Below, piece by piece: positions 1-9,320 of a stretch of DNA of 64,000 bases. The DNA comes from Oscillospiraceae bacterium (GTDB taxonomy: Bacteria > Bacillota > Clostridia > Oscillospirales > Acutalibacteraceae): assembly GCA_902796075.1 (NCBI GenBank), contig CADBNN010000040.1:1-64000 (forward strand). Direction: 5' to 3'. The number at the start of each line of letters is the position of its first letter. Position 1 is the stretch's first letter. Under the pieces are notes generated by a model. That model had not been told where the DNA came from, made no database searches, and worked only from the letters and a program-made list of their open reading frames with translations. The translations under genes were made by a program, and so were the position numbers.

Positions 1-1
1 T

Positions 2-2662
2 ACCGAGCCTGTCACCATTAACGATGTGACCGACGCCGCCGAGATCGTGCAAAAACTGGGGGGCGACCCCCAAACCGGCCCGGTGGATACCTATGGCGTA
101 ACGCAGGATAACAAACTGGCTTACACGCCGCTTTCCAACGAAGCCAAACGGCTGGGCAAGTTGGCCAAATACGACCATGCCGCCGCCACCACCGGCACCA
201 TCAAACTGGGCGGCACCACGCTTACCTATTCCGTTCCCAAAAACGCCACCGCTTACGACGCGGTGCCCGTTACCTATTCCGTATATTCTACCGACAGTAC
301 CCGCCCCATCCATTTAGAAGCCACCGCGTTTGAAGACCCCGCCCGTTACCAACACACCGGCACGGATTATTACGATTGCAATTTGCCCGGCCAGGTTTCG
401 GTCAAAATGGAATATGAAGGATATGTGCGCGGCGTTGCTACCGGCGGTGCGCCCCGGCTTTCGCCCAACCCGGAAAACGATATTCAAGGCGCTTCCTATC
501 CCGCTTTCAACACGTCGGAATTGCAAAAAACCGGCACTTTGCAAAGCGGCGGGTATTGCACCTGGTTTAAATTCAAATTCACCAACACCGGCAACACCAT
601 TCTGGACGGGGAAGGCAACAGCACCTTCCGGTTTGCGGCTACGCTGTATCGCCGCGATGGCAGCAGTTATATCAACATGGGCGGCACGCCGAACGTGTAT
701 TACCCCTTGCTGGACTACGTATATCCCGGCGAAAGCGGTGAAATGTGGTGCATGTTCAACGCCGCGGGCGGCAGCCCCAACCAGTTTGCGCTCAAACCCG
801 GCGATTACCGCATTGTGATCAACGGCTTTATGCGCAATGAAAAAGACGGCTTCAATTTTGCCGCCATGCAAGTGGCGGGCAAATCCGTCACCTCTTCCAC
901 GTTTGATTTTACCGTGACCGAAACCGGCGCCCAAACCACGCCCAACGCCGTCACCAACAAGTCCACTTATGATTTTTCCCGCAATTTGTGGCTGGGCGAG
1001 TTTGAAGAGTTTATGTCTTCTTACACCACCATGCAAAAGAACATCGGCGAAACGCCGGACGAAGCCCGCAAGGGCGTGCTGTACGTGCAGCCCGCGCCCT
1101 GGACCAGCCAAATCGTGCTGAAGCTAATCATGGGCAACGAAGAAAAAATCCGCACCGTGCGGATCCCGCTGCAGGTGGAAACCGATTCCATTCAACTGAA
1201 CCTGAATACCGAAAACGAAAACTGGGTGGTTACCGAAGACGGCACCCGCACCCCCATGGTGTACACCCAAAACATGGCCGACATGCGCGGCAATATCGAC
1301 CGGGGCCCCTATTGCAACGTGACCATTCTCAATGAACTGCGCAATATGAAAGAGGCGGGCGTGAATACCATCACCACCACCCACGCGGCCATCGGCGATT
1401 TTTCCGGCATGTATGATATGACCATGTATATGCTGGACTGCGCGCGCGACATGGGCTTTACCTATGAAGGCCACTGCAAGTATTATTACCGCGATGCGGA
1501 AGCGCTCAATCGCGTGCGGGCGTCAGACAAAACGGTAGACCTGGGCACCGAACGGGATCTGTTCAACACCCGCCAGTTAGACGCCGCCAACGGCATTTTG
1601 GCCCGGTGGAACCTGATCCGCTACGGCGACTTCTATTTCTATAACCCGGTCACCAAAAAGATCCCCATCGCCATTGAAGAAAACTACGGCTGGATGACCT
1701 ATAACCTGAACAACCGCTACGGGATCGATAACACCTATGCCGACCGGTTGCTGTACAACTGGCTCAAGAGCGCCTATAACAACAACATTGCCGCGCTCAA
1801 CGCCAAATATCATTCTTCCTACGGCGCGTTCAACAACATTTCCATTTCGTCCGAACCGAACTACGGCATCACCGGCAACGTATATAAGGACTGGAACGCC
1901 GCCACCATGGAACTGGATCTGTTCCGCACCACCGAGCGGGTGCGCAACTATAAGGAAATGCTCAACAAACTCAACGTAAACGGCGCGCAGGTCTATTTGC
2001 GCAGCGAAAACGCCGTGTTCCTGGCGCCCGGCATTTCTCAAACCACCCGCAACGCCCATTACCGGCAAATGTATTATGAACAGCGGCGGGCGGCGCTGGT
2101 GCCCGAAGTGCTGGCGGCCTCCGGCATTATTTACGGCGACAGCAGCTATTGCTACATTCCTTTTACTCCTTCGGAAGTGTACGAACTCACCCGCCAGGCG
2201 GCCAAGGCCGGCTTCAACACCGCCAAAACCCCCTCGTTCAACCACATGACCGACGTGGTCATGAACGATTACGCCGGCAATTATGATTACGTTGAAAAAC
2301 TGTCTCTTGGCGAAAACGGCATGGCCAAAGGCTGCGCCATCGGCGTGGTGACCTCCCTGTTTACCTGGTGCAAAGCCATTTACGAAGCGGGCGGCGTGCC
2401 CGGCCTGATGTGGCAAGACTATAACTGCGATCTGTATTGCACCACCACCCAGTATAAAGAACTGCAATTCTTTAACCAAAAGGTGCAGGAAATGCTTTCT
2501 ACCGAAGAGGGCAGGGCATGGGCTACCCAAATCCCCGCCGAACAAACCACTTCGCCCATTGCCGACCTGGCCAAAGGCGCTTACAGTTATGATCCCGCCT
2601 ATATTGCCGACCAGATCGCCAATGTGAAACGCGAAAACATCATCATGGATTTTTGCCATTGA
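2..2662 (+). CDS. Large secreted glycosidase-like protein, 5'-truncated by the window
   Basis: The reading frame is already open at base 2 and runs to TGA at 2660-2662. The GTG at 26 is an internal Val, because residues before it (TEPVTIND) align with TDPVTIED inside the downstream paralogue, so the true start lies outside the window. About 887 residues are visible. The N-terminal half looks beta-rich. The C-terminal half (from about VVTEDGTRTPMVYTQN) looks like a TIM-barrel glycoside-hydrolase-type domain. Acidic residues conserved in both paralogues include IEENYGW and RSENAVF, which are candidate catalytic acids by inference only. The gene sits 66 bp upstream of its paralogue. Whether it also carries a dockerin cannot be seen. 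No CAZy family or substrate can be assigned by eye. Confidence 0.8.
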   Translation, partial: TEPVTINDVTDAAEIVQKLGGDPQTGPVDTYGVTQDNKLAYTPLSNEAKRLGKLAKYDHAAATTGTIKLGGTTLTYSVPKNATAYDAVPVTYSVYSTDSTRPIHLEATAFEDPARYQHTGTDYYDCNLPGQVSVKMEYEGYVRGVATGGAPRLSPNPENDIQGASYPAFNTSELQKTGTLQSGGYCTWFKFKFTNTGNTILDGEGNSTFRFAATLYRRDGSSYINMGGTPNVYYPLLDYVYPGESGEMWCMFNAAGGSPNQFALKPGDYRIVINGFMRNEKDGFNFAAMQVAGKSVTSSTFDFTVTETGAQTTPNAVTNKSTYDFSRNLWLGEFEEFMSSYTTMQKNIGETPDEARKGVLYVQPAPWTSQIVLKLIMGNEEKIRTVRIPLQVETDSIQLNLNTENENWVVTEDGTRTPMVYTQNMADMRGNIDRGPYCNVTILNELRNMKEAGVNTITTTHAAIGDFSGMYDMTMYMLDCARDMGFTYEGHCKYYYRDAEALNRVRASDKTVDLGTERDLFNTRQLDAANGILARWNLIRYGDFYFYNPVTKKIPIAIEENYGWMTYNLNNRYGIDNTYADRLLYNWLKSAYNNNIAALNAKYHSSYGAFNNISISSEPNYGITGNVYKDWNAATMELDLFRTTERVRNYKEMLNKLNVNGAQVYLRSENAVFLAPGISQTTRNAHYRQMYYEQRRAALVPEVLAASGIIYGDSSYCYIPFTPSEVYELTRQAAKAGFNTAKTPSFNHMTDVVMNDYAGNYDYVEKLSLGENGMAKGCAIGVVTSLFTWCKAIYEAGGVPGLMWQDYNCDLYCTTTQYKELQFFNQKVQEMLSTEEGRAWATQIPAEQTTSPIADLAKGAYSYDPAYIADQIANVKRENIIMDFCH

Positions 2663-2728
2663 CTCATTCACCGCCCGGCGGCAAACACCGTCGGACGGTG
2701 CTATTTGTGAAAAAACAGGTGATCCGTT

Positions 2729-5700
2729 ATGAAAAAACTGCTATGTTTGTTGTTGGCTTTGTGGCTGTGCTGCAGCGCGGCGGCTTGTGTGCCTGTTTCT
2801 GCGCTCATTATCGGCGACCCCACCAATGACGGAGACATCAACGCCAAGGACGCTTTGTTTGTGCTGCGGGCGGCCGTGAAAAAAGTGACGCCCACCGCCG
2901 AACAGATCACAGCCGGCGACGTGGACGCTTCCGGCGCGTTAGACGCCAAGGACGCGCTGATGATCTTGCAATACGCCGTGGGCAAGCGGGATTCGTTCCC
3001 CGCCCGGTTGCCGGAAGATCAGCCCACCCCGCCGTCTTTGCCGGACGATTATGATTCTCTCACGCCGGAACAGCAATACTACGCCCGCCGCGCCGTGGAC
3101 TATTGGGTGGACGGTTCCGATTTTACCGATCCCGTTACCATTGAAGACCCGGACGACGCCGCCGAGATCGTGCAAAAGCTGGGCGGCACGCCCCAAACCG
3201 GCGATGTGGACGTGTATGGCGACTATAACGGCAAACTGTGCTACACGCCGCTTTCCAACGAAGCCCGGCGCAAAGGACAGCTTAGTCGCTATGCCAATGT
3301 GCCGACTTTTTCCGGCACGCTGCAGTTAAACGGCGCCACCTTGCGCTACACTGTGCCCAAAAACGTAACGGCTTATGATATCGTCCCCGTTACCTATACC
3401 GTTTCCGGGTCGGGAGACGACGCCTATCATGTAGAAGCAACCGCCTTTGAAGACGCTTCCCGCTACCAAAAGCCAAGCGATTCGTATTTCGATTGCAATT
3501 TGCCCGGCGAAGTGGCGGTGGAAATGACCTACGAAGGATATGTGAACGGCACCAACGACGCCACCGGCCCACGCCTGTCGCCCGAAGCGGACAACGACGT
3601 GCCGGGCGCCCACTACCCGGCTTACACCACCACGCCCCTGCAAAAAACCGGCACCTTGCAGGCCGGCGCCGATTATACCTGGTTCAAGTTCCGCTACACC
3701 AACACCGGCAACACCATTTTGGACGGGGAAGGCAACAGCGCCTTCCGCTTTAAGCCCATGCTGTATAAACTGGATGAAGACGGCCAGTGGCAATATATCA
3801 GCGTCAATCCCAATGGCTATTATCCCTTGCTGGACTATGTGTATCCCGGCGAAGGGGGCGATTTGTGGGTGCTGTTCAACAATGCCGGCGGCAGCCGCAG
3901 TCAGTTCGGGTTTGATCCCGGGCAATACCGCATTGTGATCTACGGCTGTTTGCGCAACGAACGGGAACGGCTGGACCATTACACCAATCAGTTGGAAGGC
4001 TCCGCCGCCACTTCCGCCACCTTTGAATTCACCGTGGCCGAAACCGGCGCCGCCACCACGCCCAACCCGGTGGTAAACAAACAGTTGGGCCGCCCGGTGC
4101 GCAACGGCTGGCTGGCGGATTTTGAGGAATTCATGTCGTCTTATGCCACGGTGTTTCCCCAAAACGGGCGCGCCGCCCGCAGCGGCGTGCTGTATGTGCA
4201 GCCGGCGCCCTGGACCAACCGGATCGTGCTTAAATTCATGCGGGGCGACGATGGCCCCATGCAAGCGGCCCATTTGCCCGTGCAGGTGGAATCCGATTCG
4301 ATCTCCATCGAATTCAACCCCTATAACACCAATTACTACGTGCAGGCGGACGGCACCCGCACGCCGGTGGTCATGACCCAAAACATGCCCGATATGCGCG
4401 GCAATATCGACCGCGGCCCCTATGGCGGCGATCATGTGCTCAACGAATTGCGCAACATACGCGAAGCAGGCGTCAATTTCATCACCACTACCGACGCGTA
4501 TCTGGGCAATTTTTCGCTGTATGATATGACCTATTACATGTTGGACCTGGCCCGCAAAATGGATATGCGCCTGGAAGCTGCCGCGCTGTATCCTTATTCC
4601 ATCGCCACCGGCCGGGCTCGCCAATTTGTGCCCACCGAAGAAATCGGCGACCGGCTTGATCTGTTCGGCCGCCGGGGAACCGACGCAGCCAACGGGATTT
4701 TGGCCCGTTGGAATCTGATTCGTTACGGCGATTTTTGCTACTTCGATCCCATCTCCAAAATGCTGCCCATTTCGCTGGAAGAAAACTTCGGCTGGATGGC
4801 GCCCACGTTAAACGTGCGCTACGGGATAAACGACGTGTCCGACGCTTTCCTGCGGGAATGGCTCAAAAGCGCTTATCATGATTCCATCGACGAAGTGAAC
4901 GCCGCTTACAACGCGCAGTATGCCTCGTTCCAGGATATTTCTGTGCTGGCCGAAAGCATGAGCGACGGCACGGTGAACGGCGAAGTGTATTATGACTGGA
5001 CCGCCGCCACCCTGGAATACGACCTGTTCCGCACCACCCAGCGCAACGCCAATTACCGGGTGATGCTGCAAAAATTAGGCCTGCCCCAGGCTCGGGTGGC
5101 ACTGCGCAGTGAAAACGCCGTGTTCCTGGCGCCGGGCATTTCCCAAACCACCCGCAACGCCCATTACCGGCAAATGTATTACGAACAACGCCGGGCCGCG
5201 CTGGTGCCGGAAATATTGCAGGCGGCAGACGTGATCAAGGCCGACAGCAGTTATTGCTGGACGCCTTTGACCGATTCGGAAGTATATGAACTCACCCGCA
5301 AAGCGGCCGAAGCCGGTTTTAACACCGCCAAAACCCCTTCGTTCAACCACATGACCGATGTGGCTATCAACAAAGTTGTGGGCAATTTGGACGTGCAGGA
5401 ATTGCTGCAAACCGACAGCATGCTCCACCGGGCGCCCATCAACCGCAACGCGTCGCTTTTCACCTGGTGCAAAGCCATCTACGAAGCGGGCGGCGTGCCG
5501 GGCACCATGTGGATGGACTACGCCTGCGACCTGTACGTTACCTCCACCCAGTATAAAGAGCTGCAGTTCTTCCACCAAAAAATAGAAGAAATGCTGGCAA
5601 CCCCCGAAGGCAGCGCCTGGGCACACGGCGCCGACCCGAGCGAAAGTGAATCGCCGGCGGCCACCCTGGCCAAAACGGCTTACGCCTACCCCGAAGCCTA

Positions 5701-5773
5701 TTTGGATAAACAACTGAAAAACGTGCCGCGCTATAATCAGATCCTGGATTTTTGCCGCAAAAACGGGCAATAA
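2729..5773 (+). CDS. Dockerin-containing secreted glycosidase-like protein
   Basis: 1014 residues. An N-terminal signal sequence (about 1-25, hydrophobic LLCLLLALWL) is followed by a type I dockerin at about 28-86, with two calcium-loop/helix repeats (GDPTNDGDINAKDALFVL and GDVDASGALDAKDALMIL). A Pro-rich linker follows (about 87-105), then a long region paralogous to the upstream gene: beta-rich to about 450, then a probable TIM barrel with conserved LEENFGW and RSENAVF. Dockerins bind cohesins in cellulosome-like assemblies or on cell-surface scaffoldins; here the domain is N-terminal, whereas C-terminal is commoner. Cys20 in SAAAC might be a weak lipobox, but signal peptidase I cleavage near VSA is equally possible. 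The ribosome binding site is CAGGTGAT about 8 bases upstream. A strong terminator follows. Substrate unknown. Confidence 0.85.
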   Translation: MKKLLCLLLALWLCCSAAACVPVSALIIGDPTNDGDINAKDALFVLRAAVKKVTPTAEQITAGDVDASGALDAKDALMILQYAVGKRDSFPARLPEDQPTPPSLPDDYDSLTPEQQYYARRAVDYWVDGSDFTDPVTIEDPDDAAEIVQKLGGTPQTGDVDVYGDYNGKLCYTPLSNEARRKGQLSRYANVPTFSGTLQLNGATLRYTVPKNVTAYDIVPVTYTVSGSGDDAYHVEATAFEDASRYQKPSDSYFDCNLPGEVAVEMTYEGYVNGTNDATGPRLSPEADNDVPGAHYPAYTTTPLQKTGTLQAGADYTWFKFRYTNTGNTILDGEGNSAFRFKPMLYKLDEDGQWQYISVNPNGYYPLLDYVYPGEGGDLWVLFNNAGGSRSQFGFDPGQYRIVIYGCLRNERERLDHYTNQLEGSAATSATFEFTVAETGAATTPNPVVNKQLGRPVRNGWLADFEEFMSSYATVFPQNGRAARSGVLYVQPAPWTNRIVLKFMRGDDGPMQAAHLPVQVESDSISIEFNPYNTNYYVQADGTRTPVVMTQNMPDMRGNIDRGPYGGDHVLNELRNIREAGVNFITTTDAYLGNFSLYDMTYYMLDLARKMDMRLEAAALYPYSIATGRARQFVPTEEIGDRLDLFGRRGTDAANGILARWNLIRYGDFCYFDPISKMLPISLEENFGWMAPTLNVRYGINDVSDAFLREWLKSAYHDSIDEVNAAYNAQYASFQDISVLAESMSDGTVNGEVYYDWTAATLEYDLFRTTQRNANYRVMLQKLGLPQARVALRSENAVFLAPGISQTTRNAHYRQMYYEQRRAALVPEILQAADVIKADSSYCWTPLTDSEVYELTRKAAEAGFNTAKTPSFNHMTDVAINKVVGNLDVQELLQTDSMLHRAPINRNASLFTWCKAIYEAGGVPGTMWMDYACDLYVTSTQYKELQFFHQKIEEMLATPEGSAWAHGADPSESESPAATLAKTAYAYPEAYLDKQLKNVPRYNQILDFCRKNGQ

Positions 5774-5818
5774 TGCAGGTGGACCCGTTTGGGGTCTGCA
5801 CGGCGGCCAATACCATAT

Positions 5819-5866
5819 GCGGCGGCGCCCGAAATCCCTTTGTGGGCGCTGCCGCGTTTCTTTTTG
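5819..5866 (+). terminator. Rho-independent terminator after the dockerin gene
   Basis: A 12-bp stem (arms 5819-5830 and 5844-5855, one G-U pair) with a 13-base loop is followed by a T-rich run at 5856-5865. It separates the secreted-protein pair from the ylxM promoter. Confidence 0.85.
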
Positions 5867-5876
5867 CAAAAAAGAC

Positions 5877-5905
5877 TTGACAAAAGCCGTCGCTTCTGCT
5901 ATGAT
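5877..5905 (+). promoter_or_regulatory. Sigma-A promoter of ylxM-ffh-rpsP-khpA
   Basis: TTGACA (5877-5882), a 17-bp spacer, then TATGAT (5900-5905). The -35 is perfect and the -10 differs from consensus at one base. Confidence 0.85.
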
Positions 5906-5950
5906 ACATGGGTGTCAACTATTATTGGTTTACACCCGGAGGGAACAAGC

Positions 5951-6286
5951 ATGGCAAAAGAACTGGCGCTGGCCCTGCTGTTTGACCGTTACGGCAGCTT
6001 GCTCAGCACCCGCCAGCAGGAATTGTTTGACGGGTATTATAACGAAGATCTGTCCCTTTCCGAATTGGCCGAAACCTACGGCATCTCCCGGCAGGGGGCG
6101 CTGCACACCATTCAAACGGCCGAACGCAAATTGAAAGATACCGAACAAAAACTGGGCTTGTGCCGCGCATTCAGCGATATTCGCCACATGGCCCGCCAAA
6201 TAGAAGACCTGGTCCGGCCGCTGGAGGCCGACCGGCCGGAAGCCGCGCGCATTGCCGCGCTGGCCCGCCGCATAGCAGAGGAGTGA
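5951..6286 (+). CDS. ylxM: YlxM family DNA-binding protein (UPF0122)
   Basis: 111 residues from ATG 5951 with GGAGGG at about 5939. An open frame extends further upstream but runs through the promoter, so the later start is chosen. The protein contains a sigma-70 region-4-like helix-turn-helix: LSLSELAETYGISRQGALHTI at about residues 29-50, followed by a helical segment. YlxM is the usual neighbour of ffh in Firmicutes and is thought to act as an accessory or regulator of the signal recognition particle; its mechanism is not well defined. The gene is first in an operon and ends 7 bases before ffh. Length and context fit the family well. Confidence 0.9.
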   Translation: MAKELALALLFDRYGSLLSTRQQELFDGYYNEDLSLSELAETYGISRQGALHTIQTAERKLKDTEQKLGLCRAFSDIRHMARQIEDLVRPLEADRPEAARIAALARRIAEE

Positions 6287-6293
6287 TTCACCC

Positions 6294-7655
6294 ATGGCGT
6301 TTGAGGGTTTAACCGAAAAACTGGCTCGCGCATTCAAAAAAATGAAAAACCGGGGCCGGCTGACCGAAAACGACGTGAAAGAAGCCATGCGGGAGGTGCG
6401 TCTGGCTCTGCTGGACGCCGACGTAAACTATAAAGTCGCCAAGGATTTTACCAACGCCGTTACCGAAAAGGCCATCGGCCAGAATATCACCGAAAGCCTC
6501 ACCCCGGCCCAAATGGTCATTAAGATCGTAAACGATCAGCTCACCGAACTCATGGGCACCAGCGAAGCCCGCATCAACACCGCCTCCAAAGGCCCCACGG
6601 TCATTATGATGTGCGGCCTGCAGGGCTCGGGCAAAACCACCCACGCGGCCAAACTGGCCAAAATGCTCCGGTCTAAGGGCAGCCGCCCGCTGCTGGTGGG
6701 GTGCGACGTGTACCGTCCCGCCGCCATCGATCAGTTAAAAGTAGTGGGCGCCAAAGCCGACGTGCCGGTGTTTGAAAAAGGCACCCAGGACCCGGTGAAA
6801 ACCGCCGCCGAAGCGGTGCGCCACGCCAAAGATTACGGCAACGATTACGTGATTTTAGATACGGCCGGCCGCCTGCACGTGGACGAAGCGCTGATGGACG
6901 AACTGCGCCGCATGAAGGCCCAGGTGGAACCCAACGAGATCTTGCTGGTGGTGGATTCCATGACCGGGCAAGACGCGGTGAACGTGGCAAAATCGTTTGA
7001 CGAAACGCTGGGCATCGACGGGGTCATCCTCACCAAGTTAGACGGCGATACCCGCGGCGGCGCCGCCCTTTCGGTGCGGGCTGTCACGGGCAAGCCCATC
7101 AAATTTGCCGGCGTGGGCGAAAAACTGGACGATCTGGAGGTGTTCCACCCCGATCGTATGGCCTCCCGCATTTTGGGCATGGGCGACATTCTCACCCTGA
7201 TCGAACAGGCCGAAAGCAAGCTGGACGAGAAAAAGGCCGAAGAAATGGCCCGCCGCCTGCAAGAGAATAAATTCGATATGAACGATATGCTGGAACAGTT
7301 TCAGCAGATCCGCAAAATGGGTTCCATGAAAAAACTGCTGGGCATGATCCCCGGTATGGAACGGCAGTTGAAAAACGTGGAGGTGGACGATCGCCAGATC
7401 GACCGCATCGCCGCCATCATTTTATCTATGACGCCTGAAGAGCGCGCCAAACCCGAACGCATCAACCCCTCCCGCAAGCGGCGCATAGCCGCCGGCAGCG
7501 GCATGAAGGTGGAAGACGTGAACCGCCTGCTGAAACAGCACGAGCAAATGAAACAGCTGTTCAAGCAATCTAAAAAAGGCAAAAAAGGCCGGCGTAATCT
7601 GGGCGGCATGGGCCCGGGTATGGAAGGGCTGCTGCCCCCCGATTTTAAACTGTGA
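6294..7655 (+). CDS. ffh: Signal recognition particle GTPase Ffh
   Basis: 453 residues, typical length. The N domain (about 1-90) precedes a G domain with P-loop GLQGSGKTT (108-116), DTAGRLH, and TKLDGD for guanine recognition. The C-terminal M domain is Met-rich, with GMIPGM, a conserved [14 protein letters not shown]-binding stretch and a basic tail (KKGKKGRRN). Ffh binds 4.5S/SRP RNA and signal sequences of nascent membrane proteins and docks with FtsY. The SRP RNA gene and ftsY are not in the window. The start ATG follows the ylxM stop by 7 bases, and GAGGAG at the ylxM end supplies the ribosome binding site, so the two are probably translationally coupled. Confidence 0.97.
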   Translation: MAFEGLTEKLARAFKKMKNRGRLTENDVKEAMREVRLALLDADVNYKVAKDFTNAVTEKAIGQNITESLTPAQMVIKIVNDQLTELMGTSEARINTASKGPTVIMMCGLQGSGKTTHAAKLAKMLRSKGSRPLLVGCDVYRPAAIDQLKVVGAKADVPVFEKGTQDPVKTAAEAVRHAKDYGNDYVILDTAGRLHVDEALMDELRRMKAQVEPNEILLVVDSMTGQDAVNVAKSFDETLGIDGVILTKLDGDTRGGAALSVRAVTGKPIKFAGVGEKLDDLEVFHPDRMASRILGMGDILTLIEQAESKLDEKKAEEMARRLQENKFDMNDMLEQFQQIRKMGSMKKLLGMIPGMERQLKNVEVDDRQIDRIAAIILSMTPEERAKPERINPSRKRRIAAGSGMKVEDVNRLLKQHEQMKQLFKQSKKGKKGRRNLGGMGPGMEGLLPPDFKL

Positions 7656-7714
7656 CCCAACGGTTCAACCGTTTGGACATACACGATCATTCACAAGTGG
7701 AGGTGAAAATCAAC

Positions 7715-7957
7715 ATGGCAGTAAAAATGAGACTGCGCCGCATGGGCGCCAAGAAAGCACCTTTCTATCGCATCATCGTGGCGGATTCCCGTTCCCCGCG
7801 TGACGGCCGCTTTATTGAAGAAGTGGGCTATTACAATCCGGTGGAGAATCCTCCCGTGGTCAAAATCGACGCGGAAAAGGCGAAGCAATGGATCCAAAAC
7901 GGTGCGCAACCTACCGAAACCGTTAAAAGCTTGCTGAAAGCCAACGGCGTTATCTAA
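7715..7957 (+). CDS. rpsP: 30S ribosomal protein S16
   Basis: 80 residues starting [20 protein letters not shown], the classic S16 N-terminus, with [18 protein letters not shown] following. ATG 7715 is preceded by GTGGAGGTG at 7697-7705. An open frame from GTG 7652 overlaps the ffh end but lacks family similarity and is rejected as the start. S16 is an early-assembly protein of the 30S body. It is placed between ffh and khpA as in many Firmicutes and is probably cotranscribed with them from the promoter at 5877. Confidence 0.97.
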   Translation: MAVKMRLRRMGAKKAPFYRIIVADSRSPRDGRFIEEVGYYNPVENPPVVKIDAEKAKQWIQNGAQPTETVKSLLKANGVI

Positions 7958-7982
7958 TTATCCAACAGGAGGATCATGTATC

Positions 7983-8216
7983 ATGCAAGAACTGCTTGTA
8001 ACCCTGGCCAAAGGCCTGGTGGAAGAGCCGGATCAAGTCACCGTAACGGTTGACGAGCCCGACGAAGAAGGCGTTATCGTGTATCATCTGCACGTGGCCG
8101 AAAACGATATGGGCCGCGTGATCGGCAAACAGGGCCGCATTGCCAAAGCCATTCGCGTGGTTATGCGTGCCGCCGCCGTGCGCAAAGACCAAAAGGTCGC
8201 TGTGGAGATCGACTGA
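7983..8216 (+). CDS. khpA: KH-domain RNA-binding protein KhpA (YlqC)
   Basis: 77 residues with a single type II KH domain: GRVIGKQGRIAKAIRVVMRA contains the GxxG loop (GKQG). KhpA forms a complex with KhpB/Jag in Gram-positive bacteria and affects cell elongation and RNA stability. AGGAGG lies at 7967-7972. An out-of-frame ATG at 7976 between the ribosome binding site and the real start is ignored because only the frame from 7983 encodes the KH fold. It is the last gene of the ylxM-ffh-rpsP-khpA operon, closed by the terminator at 8235. Confidence 0.95.
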   Translation: MQELLVTLAKGLVEEPDQVTVTVDEPDEEGVIVYHLHVAENDMGRVIGKQGRIAKAIRVVMRAAAVRKDQKVAVEID

Positions 8217-8234
8217 TCGCGATGCTTCACCTGA

Positions 8235-8267
8235 CCGCCGCGTTCATGGGAACGCGGCGGTTTTTCT
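8235..8267 (+). terminator. Terminator after khpA
   Basis: An 11-bp perfect stem (8235-8245 with 8250-8260), a 4-base loop, and TTTTT beginning at 8261. It separates khpA from the gpsA promoter. Confidence 0.92.
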
Positions 8268-8280
8268 TGTTTGTTGCCCC

Positions 8281-8309
8281 TTGCTTTTTGCAATGGATAC
8301 GGGTATAAT
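8281..8309 (+). promoter_or_regulatory. Sigma-A promoter of gpsA-rimM-trmD
   Basis: TTGCTT (8281-8286), a 17-bp spacer, then a consensus TATAAT (8304-8309), starting just after the khpA terminator. Confidence 0.75.
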
Positions 8310-8333
8310 GAAGAAAAACAGGGGGTGAGCGTT

Positions 8334-9317
8334 TTGGCGCGATTATTTGTTCTTGGCGCCGGCGGTTGGGGCCTGGGGCTGGCATTGGCCGCCCACCGGG
8401 CGGGACACACCGTGACCGTTTGGTCTTGCTTTGAACGGGAGATCCGGGAACTGACCGAAACGCGGGAAAATGTGAAATTGCTGCCCGGCGTCACCGTGCC
8501 CCAAGCTGTCGCCTTTACCACCGACCTGGCGGGGGCGGGCGACGCCGACGGGGTCATTCTGGCGGTGCCGTCTATCCATATTCGGGCCACGGCGCAAAAA
8601 CTGGCGCCTTATTTGGGCCTGCAAACCCTGGTGATCGACGCCAGCAAAGGCATTGAATCCACCACCGGCCTGCGGTTGAGTCAGGTTATTGAACAAGAGA
8701 TCCCCGGCCACACGGTGGTGGCTTTGTCCGGCCCCACCCATGCGGAAGAGGTGGCGCGGGCGCTGCCCACTTCCATCGTAAGCGCTTCGCGGGATCCTGC
8801 GGCCGCCGCCCGTGTGCAGGATTGGCTGATGCAACCCTCCCTGCGGGTGTACGTGAATCACGACGTGACCGGGGTGGAACTGGGCGGCGCGTTAAAAAAC
8901 GTGATCGCGCTGGCCGCCGGCATTTGCGACGGCATGCACGCCGGCGATAACGCCAAAGCCGCCCTTATGACCCGCGGCCTTTCGGAAATGGCTCGCCTGG
9001 GCGTGGCTATGGGCGCCCGGGAAGAAACGTTTCGCGGTCTTACGGGCATGGGGGACCTGATCGTGACCTGCGGCAGTATCTATTCCCGTAATCACCGGGC
9101 GGGGGAACTCATCGGCAAAGGCCTGCCGCCGGCCCAGGCGGTAGAGATCGTGGGCACGGTGGAAGGCTATCACGCGGTGATCCCCGCCTGCCTGCTGGCT
9201 GACCGTTACGGGGTGGAAATGCCCATTGCCCGCCAATGCTACGCCGTGTGTTATGAAAACAAAGACCCGCGCCAGGCGGTAGACGCTTTGATGGGGCGCG
9301 CAAAAAAGCAGGAGTGA
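8334..9317 (+). CDS. gpsA: NAD(P)-dependent glycerol-3-phosphate dehydrogenase
   Basis: 327 residues from a TTG start. AGGGGGTG at 8320-8327 is 6 bases from TTG 8334; GTG 8325 in frame lies inside that site, so TTG is preferred. The nucleotide-binding motif GAGGWGLGLA is at the N-terminus. DASKGIE, the substrate/catalytic region ELGGALKNVIALAAGICDG and GLTGMGDLIVTC follow. GpsA reduces dihydroxyacetone phosphate to sn-glycerol 3-phosphate for phospholipid synthesis in the cytoplasm. It is joined to rimM and trmD rather than to plsY or der, its common partners, which is a slightly unusual arrangement. Confidence 0.95.
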   Translation: MARLFVLGAGGWGLGLALAAHRAGHTVTVWSCFEREIRELTETRENVKLLPGVTVPQAVAFTTDLAGAGDADGVILAVPSIHIRATAQKLAPYLGLQTLVIDASKGIESTTGLRLSQVIEQEIPGHTVVALSGPTHAEEVARALPTSIVSASRDPAAAARVQDWLMQPSLRVYVNHDVTGVELGGALKNVIALAAGICDGMHAGDNAKAALMTRGLSEMARLGVAMGAREETFRGLTGMGDLIVTCGSIYSRNHRAGELIGKGLPPAQAVEIVGTVEGYHAVIPACLLADRYGVEMPIARQCYAVCYENKDPRQAVDALMGRAKKQE

Positions 9318-9320
9318 CCC

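Larger units (their letters stand above)
2..5773 (+). repeat. Tandem gene duplication of the glycosidase-like proteins
   Basis: Bases 2-2662 and about 3123-5773 encode the same domain order at high identity, and parts are nearly identical at DNA level. An example is the stretch around 2003-2110 versus 5117-5215, encoding AVFLAPGISQTTRNAHYRQM in both. This indicates duplication in direct orientation, possibly homogenised by gene conversion. Confidence 0.8.

Noticed and set aside
3326-4624. 432-codon open frame antisense to the dockerin gene
   Set aside because: Shadow frame with no start signal or recognisable domain.
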